Notes under the pieces: model-generated
Seen by the model: only the letters and a program-made list of their open reading frames with translations
Databases searched by the model: none
Told to the model about the DNA's origin: nothing
Position numbers and translations under genes: made by a program
Part shown: positions 13,194 through 24,400 of the stretch, one piece after another
Layout: every line of letters starts with the position of its first letter
Numbering within the stretch: position 1 is the first letter of the stretch
From: Tetrahymena thermophila SB210
Lineage: Eukaryota; Ciliophora; Oligohymenophorea; Hymenostomatida; Tetrahymenidae
Reading direction: 5' to 3'
Assembly: GCF_000189635.1 (NCBI RefSeq)
Contig: NW_002476246.1
Location: 1,054,001 to 1,118,000, forward strand
DNA: 64,000 nt

Positions 13194-14303
13194 ATGAGTT
13201 ATTCTAGAGAGAGAGTAGCAATGTCAGTTTCAGGAGTTAACTCCGATATTTATAACCAAAGATCATACAATTATACAAATAGTTCTTATTACACTTCTGA
13301 TTTAGGATTGTCCACTATTTCTTCGTCTACAGGCACAGTTCGTCCTCTCAAGAATACCAAAAATTACTTAAAAGATATTGAATGTAAGTTCAACTAAGAT
13401 CCTGACCCTCGTGCAGATTTGCAATTGTTAAGCAGATATAAAAATAATTCTAATAACGTTCATTACACTGGAACTATGAAAATAGAAAAAGATATAAAAG
13501 ATGATGAAGTCCCTTAAATATTTAGAAAAATGTAGCCTGCTAATGGCCAAGAAGCTATCTAGTAAAGAACGCAAATTTTCTAAAGTTCTCCAGTGAAAAA
13601 AAATATCATTATGAGTTAGCAAATTGCCTAAGACTAGCAGCAAAATTAGTTTAAGATTCTTAACTATAATTATGAAAACAACTCACAAATCAAAGAAGAG
13701 CCTAAGAAAGGATTTTTTGAAAAGCTGTTTTCTTTTGCAGAAACAAATGAAAATAAATCTAATTAGTAAATTAAGATGAAAAATTACAGATAGCCCCAAA
13801 ATATATAAAATATGAATGATGTAGAGTCTTCTTTGGTTAACTTAAGACAAGATATGATAAATAATATAAATAACTAAAACGTCTAATTTAATTTTACTTT
13901 CTAAATGAAGTAATAATTATCAATAGCTATCGACTTAACTGATCGTGTTCTTAGAGAATAATCTACACCAATACTGAATCAAATTCTCAAATCAATAAAT
14001 AGAGCCAGATATTAAGCTAAGCAGCAGCTTTACACTTCAGAGCAATAATTGATGGAAACGTTTTATGAAAATTTAGAGTTTCTCACTTAATAAAAAATTC
14101 TTAAACTAAAAGTACATCATTTGCCAACACAGGAGTAAGACTATGAAGAAAGGTAAATGTTTTATCAGCAAGCTTCTTAGTACATCCTAAATAGTAAAGG
14201 TTATTATCCCACAAAATAGCAGTTAGATTATTTCTTCGAAGAAATTAAACATCTAAAAGTCAATAATTCAGAATGGATGGATTTCCTATCAAAAAGAATC
14301 TGA
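13194..14303 (+). CDS. Hypothetical protein, 369 residues, Gln/Asn-rich, intronless
   Basis: A single exon runs from ATG 13194 to TGA 14301-14303, using TAA and TAG often for Gln. The N-terminal third (MSYSRERVAMSVSG onward) is rich in Ser, Tyr and Asn and looks disordered. A short basic-aromatic patch follows (KKGFFEKLFSF). The C-terminal half, from about residue 225, is richer in charged and hydrophobic residues, with segments such as IAIDLTDRVLREQSTPIL and a Gln-rich helix, and may form a folded helical domain. I do not recognise the family. There is no signal peptide and no clear transmembrane segment. The codon mix and base composition are clearly coding compared with the flanks. It is divergent from UTP4. 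Confidence 0.8.
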
Positions 14304-15430
14304 TACAATCAATATTCTTTCTTCATTTATTATATATTTTCTTAAATATTCTTAAGCATTTTTTATATTTTGTATAAATTATTTGTTTCATAAATAACCA
14401 ATGTCTCCTTATTCTTTTTATTTTATATTTTAAAATCTATCTATTTAAAATTAATTTTCATTACAAAAGATTATTCATCCATCCAAGTTTTAAAAAAAAG
14501 CAAATATTTTATATTTATTTATATAAATGGTTAAATGTAGGTTTTTTTCTTTTATGTAATATAAACTTTAAGATATTTGTTATACTATTTAATATAAATA
14601 ATATTAAAGTGCGATATCAAAGTAAATAAAGTAATACTTGCTTTACTTTAAATACCACTCTAATTTTATATATTTACATTAGTATTTGTTAATTAATTCT
14701 AGATTTTTAATTCAAATTCTCATCACAAATGATTGCTACCCTTAATTTCACATTAAGGAGAGTATTTTTTTATAAATAATTATTCCCTAATTAAAATTTA
14801 AAAAAATTAAGCAGCATATCATTATTTTTTTTCAAATTTACATAAATATCTCACCCCCTATAAGCCATAAAACTATTTAAGTATTTAGTTTGTGTAAAAT
14901 ATATTAATTGGTTGTGTTTTAGGCAAAAATACTTAAAAATAATGAAGAGATTGATTTCTACCAAATGAAAAAAATGAGATATTTCAATGATATATATAAT
15001 TAATTTTTTGAATATTCTAGTAAGATGAATAACTAACTAGATTATATTCTAAAAGTAGACAAGAAATATAAATACATAAAAAGGTACAAGTTAACAAGAA
15101 TGAAAGATGCTTGCTATCAAGGCTCTCACAAATAGAGCAGTGAGCATAGAAAATAAAAACAAACAATAAAATAAGAGACATAATTAATTACATGCTTATT
15201 TAGATATATAGTGGTTGGTTGGTTGGAATTTATATATTTGATAAATTATTTTTATATTAAATTTTAGTTTTTCTTAGATATTTGTTTTTCCAATTTCCTT
15301 GAAAAATTTATTTATCACTCAATCAATCAGTCAGGCAATCAATAAATCATTCTTAAATGGCACTGTTGATGAAAGAATTAGATAAAAATACGAAGCCATT
15401 TAAGAAGGTTTGCTGTTTAATTTATAAAAA
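14304..15430. other. Convergent intergenic region with a doubtful small ORF
   Basis: This lies between the stop at 14303 (+) and the carrier gene stop at 15431 (-). A 134-codon ciliate-code frame on + (14965-15369, TGA) begins MKKMRYFNDIYNQFFE. It is preceded by an acceptor-like TTTTAG at about 14923. The first 70 codons look somewhat coding; the rest does not. With a single stop codon, frames of this length can occur by chance here. I do not call it a gene. Confidence 0.35.
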
Positions 15431-17101
15431 TCATATATAAATAAATTGATATATTAATATTTGAATGATTACAGCTAAGGCGTAGGCTATGAAACCTCTG
15501 TATAATCCTTTGACACCTTCTTCTTAAGCTATTAATCTAAGAGCATGGAAAGTACCTCCGTATCTCTTTGGAATCATACCTGGAAGATTACTCTTTAATA
15601 TAGATAAATATAATCAATTTAATTTGAAGAGCAATTAAATATTTACCTAGCACTAAACTCTTCTAATAGCAGTTAACACTGGATAGGTCAAGAAATGACT
15701 GGCTAATGTAGAAATTAAAAAGCTTTATTTAGCGTTATCCTTATCATATAGAGACCAAGTAAAGGCCAAAACAGCGTTCTTAATAGAGTGACCTAATGCA
15801 CCTAAATAGATTTTATACATTTGTTAGCTTTTATTTTGCATTTATGTTAATAAGTTAAAATTAATTACCTTTATAAAGTTCAAAGGGTTATCTTTTATGG
15901 CGCTTGAAGACGTCTAAAAAGCTTTTATATAATGCAAAGTTGGGCAATCTGTTTTACAAAATAAATCTGGACTAGATGGTTTGCAAAGGTTAGCACATAA
16001 TATCGATAGCAGAACAAATTAAGAACACTTTTTTTTTATAAAAACATTTTATCATTTATTATATGAATGAATGAGTGATTTCAAAATCTTTTTGAAAATT
16101 TATCTTTTTTAATTGTGTTTTTAGAATAAAGTAGAACAAAACTTACTTGAAAAACCTCTCAATAATGAATTTCCTTGATGATAGAAAGAATACTAGGAGT
16201 AATCAAGCATATCAATTGAGTTGAAACGCAGAGTTGAGTTGCAAAATGTGTACATTAAACCTACAAAATTACCCTTATAAAAACCAAGGAGACCCTAGTT
16301 AGATAATCCTCTAAAAACTTCCATGTAAGTACCATAAACAGGAGCTCTGAAGGGTCTGTTAGTTCCTAAACAAATTTTATAAATTTATTTGATAAATGCT
16401 CATATTATTTTTTATGCTAAAGGTGAAAGCTAATTTGAATCTCTACAGCTAATTTATTAGTCAAATATATAAATAGATATTAGTTACCTGTAGCACCAGA
16501 CTTGATGAGAAGCTCAAATTTACGTCTGTCTTAAACAGTAATTTCTTTGCTGACTTTAGCAAGTGCTTTCAAGTCTTATTCGACTGTATCTCCGTAAAGA
16601 TTTTTATGAGGAATAACAGAGAGTTATAGAGAAACATGGGTGGTGATTAAAGGAGCAGTTAAAAAACTTTTATTAAATAATTATTATGAAATTTTGCATG
16701 TAAAAGGAATCTAATTTGGAATATTATTTTTGATTCTTATTAAGAAAGTAAATAATACAAAAAAAGAATAAATACCTGAGGAAAGACTATGCATAAAACT
16801 AAGCTGCTTAAAACTTAATATGACGTTCACCTTTATTAATATTTTAAGTTTTCAAAGCATTTTTCAAATAAAATTATTGAAAAAAAACATTTTATGGAAA
16901 ATTTGGTCAAGAAGTGAGCAAATTAAATTGAGCCAAATTAAAAGAGTGAAATATAATTTATATTAACAGTCTAAAACTATTTTTACTAATTCTTTCCTAA
17001 ATAGCAGGAGTGGTAACTAAATTTGGATCTGCTGGCTTTCCTAAGGGAACAAATTCTTATTCGTTGCCGCTTTCTAAAATTTGATTGAAATCCTTTCCCA
17101 T
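15431..17101 (-). CDS. Divergent mitochondrial carrier (SLC25) family protein
   Basis: Seven exons (17101-16987, 16830-16776, 16666-16488, 16365-16147, 16027-15869, 15801-15647, 15592-15431) join in consistent phase to give 347 residues. The three-fold carrier layout is visible. Helix-breaking prolines occur in APLITTHVSLQ, CQPLQTIQSRF and YPVLTAIRRVQ, and the post-helix G-x-Y/F-[KR]-G elements in LLGFYKGNF, FELYKGAL and GVKGLYRGF. The layout resembles ADP/ATP carriers most, but the RRRMMM signature is absent. In all three repeats the acidic residue of the Px[DE]xx[KR] signature is replaced (by Ile, Gln and Leu). The protein should sit in the mitochondrial inner membrane, or possibly the outer membrane as some degenerate carriers do. 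The substrate cannot be inferred. Confidence 0.8.
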
Positions 17102-20100
17102 TTATATAAAAATTGCTTTTAAGTGCTATAATATGCAAGTATATAAAAAATTAATTAACTAGCTAATTAGTTAGTGTTTATTTGTATCTTAATTTAGAAA
17201 GATATCCAAAATATTTATTGATTGCCTTTTTATCACTCAGCGCAAAAAAAAAAAACAAAACAAAGGAGCTAGCTTTAAATTCTAAATTAACTTTTGGTTG
17301 TTATTTTCACCAATAGAACTTTCTACTCGCATCAAAATCAATACATTTAACTTTTATATTGTTTTTTGATTATTTATTTCTTTTTTATTTAATTGTTTAT
17401 TAGCTTGATTATTTTTACTCCCTTCTATAAATGCATGTATTCAATTTTTGTTTTACTTTGTATTTTAATATTTTAATTTATTTTGATAAATTGATTTTAT
17501 TAAAAATCAAGAAATTTTTATTTGAAAATTTTGGTTTTTGCAAAAAAATAAAATAATTTTGAATTAGTTTCTTTCTAGTTGTAATTTCAAATAAATAAAT
17601 TCATGAATATTCTGATTTATTAATTTGATTTTATAAATTGAAATTAACAATTAAAAAGTAAACAAATACCTTAAAATCAAATTTACTAAAAATTATTTTT
17701 TTAAATTAAATCTGAATTTTTTAATTTTTCAATTGAATTTAATTCAATCAATTTAATTGTTTTCTTTTTTTTAAATTTTGCATTTATGAACCAGTATTGT
17801 GGATTGCTGGAAATAAATTTATATGAAACTGAAAGCATTTCATGTGTATTTATAAATACACACAAATTAAGCTGAGAATGAAATTCTACCTAAGGAATGG
17901 TATTTAAATATATGCTAACTAATTGAAACAAGAGAAATAATTATTATATGTTTCTTGTTAGAAATAATTAGTGAATTTTGTTTTTTTTGTTTTTCACAAA
18001 CACTTGAGCAACAATAATTGATTCAGTTAAAAAATTTCCAGTGAAAAGTAAGAAAAGGAGAAGAAAATATGTTAAGTTATTTAAAAATGAATGAATGGTG
18101 ATTTAATTAAATCGATTGAAGTACATTTTTAAATAAATTGACGTTTGAATGTTAGATTTGTTATAGACTGGATGATATTTAAATAATTTGACATTATTTA
18201 ATTTTAATGGGATTTATTTAGCAATTTCAAGACAATTTAAACAACAAATAAATCATCCTATCAGATAGATTTTCTTCCAATTTTTAATCAATTACTATTT
18301 AAAGAAAGAACAAAAAATCAATATCTCTTGCTTCAGTTTCTTAATTTAAAAAAGTTACATTTGAAAGTTTTTTGAAGAAAAATAGCTATTTATTTACTTT
18401 AGGAGGTACTTGAAAAAATATGTAAATCATTGTGTAGTTTATTTAAATGTTGGATTTTATATCAAAATTAAAAGTTTTTATTTTATAAACTTTAATATGT
18501 TGATTTATAATCAAAGAATATGTTTTAAAAATTTTTTAAGTGAATTGTTATGAAAAATAATATTTATTTAATAGCTTTGCTTTATTAAAAAAATATTTTA
18601 GAAATGTAAATGTAAAAAAAAGCTAAAAAATGAAGACAAAGATTGAAATATATAAAAAAAATTATTAATTAATTAGAAAGTAGCTAGTTTAGTTCTAATC
18701 TCAACTTTATTTATATAATAAGAGTTATTGAATTTTATATTTGTTTTGATATAATTGATTGCTCTTGGCTTTTCTTAAGTTAAAAAATGTTACTGACCAC
18801 TTTAGTTTGAAAAGAAAGTACTATATTACCGAGAAAAGATAATCAATATCTAGAAATTCCCATCAGAGGGAAGTACTTTAGAGAATCTAAATTTGTTGTA
18901 CTAATAAAAATAGGAGATATTTATATATTTCTTTATCATTTACACTTCTCCAGCATGAAAAACTTGTATTGCATTCTTTGATTATAAATATTGTAAATAT
19001 TCAGTAATAAATGCGCGAATTCATTAATTTTTCTCTTTGAAAATCAGCACAAACTTATTCAAATAAATTTATCAAAAAAAAAAATAAATCTTGATTAATT
19101 CAATCTTCTAAAAAATTATTGATTGTTTGTTCCTTCTATCAATCAATATATCCATTTGATTTTTTTTCCCCCTCTTATTAAATACATTTAAAATAGTTCT
19201 ACACTTCATTAAAAATAATATACTCAAATACATTTGATTTCACTTCATTTTTATATTTTAATTTGATAATTTAAGGATAGATTTTTAGTATTCAATATTA
19301 ATTATTTTCTTAACTTGCCTGCTTAGCATAATTTATTTAAAAGATTTTCAATGTTTATTTGCTTCTATGTTTGTATGTATTTATATATGAATTTATGTAT
19401 GCTTATTTGCTTATTTATTAAAATAAGTTGAGTAAAAAAATAAATCAAGGGAGAATAGCTTTCTATCTATCTAATCTTAAATTTTATATTGATTTTTATT
19501 GATATGAAATGAGTATTTGCTCAAAAAGCGCCAAATATAAATAATAATTAAATTACAATTATTTTTTGAAAGGGATATTATAAACTAAGAAAATGTCCTA
19601 GAATATTACCCTCAAAATATTGCTTTTATTTCCTAATTAAAGTATCAAATGAAATAAAGTTTTTAATTTGTTTACTAACTTGTAAAAATTTTTAACTTTT
19701 TAAAAAAATTGTTGTCAGTAAATAGAAAAACAAAAATCTATTTAAAATTTTTAAAAAGAGTATGGAGAGGATGGCTTTAAATAGAACTAATTTTAGGTTT
19801 GAATACATGGAAAAAGAGAAAGAAACATTTAAAAATGTTAATTTTTTTGACAAAATTAAAATCTTTTTACTTTATTTCAATTGGCTAACTCTCAAAAATA
19901 TGGATTTGTAAAAATTAAAAACATGTAAAAATAATTTGTGAGGAAAATGAGCTGAACGTAATAGGATATTTGTATTTGAATTGATTGATTGAGACAAAAG
20001 AATTACAAATTTTATTTGCTACGTAGGTTATTAAATCTACAAGAAAGAAAAATAATAATTAATATTAAGGAGACAACATACAATTAAAATTTGTCTTAGC

Positions 20101-21459
20101 AATTAATTAAATTAAATTATATAAATAATTATTTGTTTCTTTGTAATTTATTTTAAGAAAAACATGATACTCAAAGAAGAAAAATCTGTTTATTCATTTA
20201 TAAAATATTTATTTATTTGATTTATGTGTTTTTGAAATTAAATGAAATGAAATTTGCAATGGAGGCAGGCGTTTATAGTAAAGTAATTATATATTTTTAG
20301 TAAATAATGTGTTAATAAATAATTAAACAAATGTAAGAAAGAAAGAAAAAGGAATTACTTTTTATTTAGCAAATAAGAATGAAATAATTAAATGAATTAA
20401 GGAAATTAATTGAAAATGTTAAAAAAATACTGCTGACTTGCACTAATGTCTTGATTCTTTTATGAAGGATATATTTGAAATAAATGATTAAAAGGACAAA
20501 TAAAAAGTCAGTGCTGAATAAAAGAAATAAGAGAGAAGAAAAAAAAGGTCAGTCAAAAGAAAAAACCAGCATAAATACTTAATGAATATAAAAAGATATA
20601 CTCAAGAAGTCTTTAATTTTTACCTTGAAAAATTGCAAAGAAGGTCTTATAAATAAATTAACAAATAATCAAAAAAACAAATAAATAAAAGTAAAGAGCG
20701 TAATCTTAAGATTTTGGTCAGCGAGGGCTCACTAAGATTAAAAGGAAGAAAAACTATAAATTTAATAAATTGAATTATTAAATAGAAGAGGCAAAGGTAA
20801 AAAATTAAATATATTGATCGATAAATAAATAGATAGATAGATATTGATTGATCGCTTTAATAATTTGAATGTCAGTGAAGGAGCTAAATAGCAATACAAA
20901 TATTAACCTTTATTATAAATAAATAGAAGGAGAAATGTATAAATAAAAGCAAAATGAATGAATAATTGCATTTATCTAAGAAGATAAATATATATGATTG
21001 TATGTTTGCATGTAATTATGTATGTGTATTTGTAAGATTATTAAGGAAATAAATAAATAAATGAATGAAGAAAGGAAAATAAATGTTAAATATCTAAAGA
21101 TCCTTTAATATTTAATAAATACTTTTGAGTTAAAAAGGAAGGGCATTAAGAATTTATATGCATGCATACATGTATTTATGAATGAATGAATAATGCATGT
21201 ATAATTAATTGATTAATAATTAAATGAACAAAGAATGAAGGAAACAAATAAAGAAAGTGTTTGAGTTATCAAAAACTATAAATTAAATTTGCAAAAATTA
21301 ATAGATAGAAGAAATAAATACCTTTACAAACAAAAAAATATATACAAATATATAATAGGGAAATTAATTAACTAAAAAAAGGAAAAAAAAACCTAATTTT
21401 TCAAAACAAAAAGGGTGTCCTTAACATAAAAAAACCATTTTTAATTCACAAAATCGTTA
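17102..21459. other. Long spacer upstream of the Myb gene
   Basis: This is 4.36 kb without a convincing gene. The left 3 kb is ordinary AT-rich sequence. From about 20160 to 21420 the + strand is conspicuously purine-rich (many GAAA, AGAA and GAAGGA runs), unlike the rest of the window. A hairpin-forming inverted repeat lies at 20701-20740. It may hold regulatory DNA for the Myb gene. Confidence 0.5.
20701..20740. repeat. Inverted repeat able to form an 8-bp hairpin
   Basis: TAATCTTA (20701-20708) and TAAGATTA (20733-20740) are exact reverse complements. They flank a 24-nt loop that is much richer in G and C (GGTCAGCGAGGGCTC) than its surroundings. The function is unknown. Confidence 0.6.
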
Positions 21460-24400
21460 ATGGAATAATCAAATAATTACGCACAGTCCCCTGCTGATAA
21501 ATCAGAGAGCATTTAAATGCCGCTGGCCAGTGAATAGGCCTATATAAATTTTTAATAGTTTTTAACTGACCTATCTGATATTGAAAGAGAAACCAAGCTG
21601 GAAGAGAAGTATCTAAAAGATAATTTCCGTCTCAAAGAGATCCATTCCACCCTTGAGCTCAATGTCGTTGAGAACATATACAATACTATTCTTTAAAAGT
21701 AATTCTTTACTCCATTTACTCACTTATTAACCAAGTAAAAATGCTCAAATCATGCCATCTACCTCCACTTTTTCTCAGTTTTCTATCAAGAAAAAATAGA
21801 AGAAAAATACTTGCTTTTGTTGTTATTATTAAATTTTTGTTTTTTTGATTGATTAAATCTTTCGGCTTCAAAATATACTTGACGCTTTATTCTTTGTCTT
21901 ATTTACTATTTGTTGACCTCAGGATTTAGTTAGAAAATTAATCTTTCTCAATCTATCAATCAATCAAGCAAGCAGGCAAATATGCATGCAAATAAACAAT
22001 CAAACCAAGCTTCTTCTGACAAGCTATTCGCAAATCAGCTTTTCAAAAATATCTTGCTAGTTATCACAGTCTCAACTTTCAAAACAAGAGCTTGTATATT
22101 TAAGCTGAAGTCGAATAAAAATATTGATGAATACATAGTAAAAATTGTGAATCCAAAGATCGATAATTAGTCAAAAAAGAAGCTTTTAACTCAAATAGAT
22201 CCTTTAATTATAAACACAAATTTGAAGGTATTCTATAAGGTATAGAACTTAGTAGATGAAATGAATATAATATTTATAGCTAAATAAATAAGTAAAATAA
22301 ATAACATCAATAAAATAGAAAGTGACTAAAAGTGGGATTAGATGGTTGGTTGTTTGTTTTTGTGTGCTGATCTATTTATCATAAGCCTTACATGCAAATA
22401 TATATATAAATAAATAAATACATACTGAAATACAAGTTAAAATTACTTGTGGATGTTTTAACATATTTATTGTTATAAAGGAATAGATAAATGACAGATA
22501 AAAGAATGAAAAAGAACTGGACAGATGATGAAACTTCTCTGCTTCTATGGATTGTCAGAGTCATTTCAGAACGCAAAGAATAAGACCCTGATAAATTTGT
22601 AAGCCATTCACATAGAAATTAACTAACCAAAGAAATTAAAATTAGAGCGATTGATTCAAGTTTATTTTTATATTTTAGAGTTGTTCAAACATACCCCTAT
22701 TGCTGTACTAAGCAATCGCTTGCACTACATCTCAATTTATAACTTAATATCAAACACGTCTTCAATTAATTAAGTGATTGATTTACAGTTTATAGAGATT
22801 GTAGTTGATAAAACTAAGGAAAACTGATTAGTATTTTTAGTTGGAGTGTTTATTTATTTATTTATTAATTTAAAGAAAGAACACGCATACTAAACAGCTA
22901 TCAATAATTTATTTATTTATTTTATAAATGGAAATTTATATAATAGAGAAATTTAAATATTTATCTGATATATTAATAAATTTGTCAATGACTAATTATG
23001 ATTGATTAATTTAAAATTTAATATAGAGCGAAGAAACTTGGATGGAAATTGCTAAAATGATTCCTTTTAAGGCATTCGAAAATTGCAAATTGCGCTGGCT
23101 CTATTTGAAGAAGAATAGTGTTTAGTGCACTCCTTGGACAGAAGAAGAAGACTAAAAGCTCAAAGAAATCATATAGTAAATATATAATATTATTATTTTA
23201 ACAACTTTTCATCCAATCAATGTTACTTATACTGATTGTTTACAAAAGGAAATTGTTAGTCGGGCAGGAAGTAGATTATTACATTGCATTTATTTTTATT
23301 TTATTTTTCACTCTATCAGCATATTTATGATTTTTCTGCCAGCCTTTCTACAAAATTTTATCTGTAAAGTATAAATAGATACAAATAGATAGTCTTTTTC
23401 CTCTATTCATACATAAATACATACAAAATACATGCAATTTGATGATTCAAAAATATTAAAATTTGATGAAATTCGAATAAAATATTATAAAGAATAAAGT
23501 AAAAAAGATTAACTCACCATCCATCTTCAATAATTTCACTTTTTAAAACATTCCAAAGAGTTGGTTTTGAAAGTGATTTTTTTCAAAAGCAGATTTTCTT
23601 CAAAAGGGTTGTGATTTGAGATGGATCTTTTTGATTAAATTACCTTTATAAACTTAATAAATAAAGAAATTAATCAAGTTAATTGAAAAAGTTATTTAGA
23701 GTTTAATTTGATTAACTTGTTGCCGAAAATCTTTGGGTTTTAAATTGAGCTGACTTATTTATTTATTTATACTTATTTACTTACAAACAAAATATTTCTT
23801 TTCTAAATAAATAAGATTTAAACTGAATAAAAACAATAAAATAATCTATTTCCATTTAAATTTTTGTCTACAATAATTGATCGATATATACACTTCCCCT
23901 TGAAAATTATTATTTCCATTTATATTTATTTATAAATCTTTTTTGGAATATCTTTTGGCCACATTTAAATAAACAAATTAATCAATCGATTTAGGCATTC
24001 ATAACTTATTAACCCAGCTTTGAAAGCAGGAGGTCCCGCATTAAAAACATTTAACTGCATTTTAGAGTGTTCAAACACTTAAATAACTGTAGAATTTAAA
24101 AGATACTTAGGCAATCAAAAGCTTTTTTTTGAGATTTGTTACAAGAGTGGTTAAAATATTTGATATTTTCTTTAATAGTATTTGCAATAGTGGGAAAGCA
24201 ACTTACCACTACGATATTTTTCTCCACACAAATTTATCAAAAAATTAAAACAAAAATAAAATCAAATAAACAAACAAACAAATTTGTTAGACAAATATAA
24301 GCAAAATTAATTTTCTAACTCAAAAAAAAAAAAGAAAATAAAAAACATTAAGCTGTGGTTAATCTTTCTTTAATTTCATTCAGTGCGCAATTAATAATTA

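Noticed and set aside
22388..22576. A 62-codon minus-strand frame
   Set aside because: It overlaps the R1 exon of the Myb gene on the opposite strand and includes simple-repeat-derived residues.
23990..24240. A Myb exon inside the large R2 intron
   Set aside because: R2 is complete and properly spaced when 23175 is joined to 24838; inserting this segment would break the Myb repeat.
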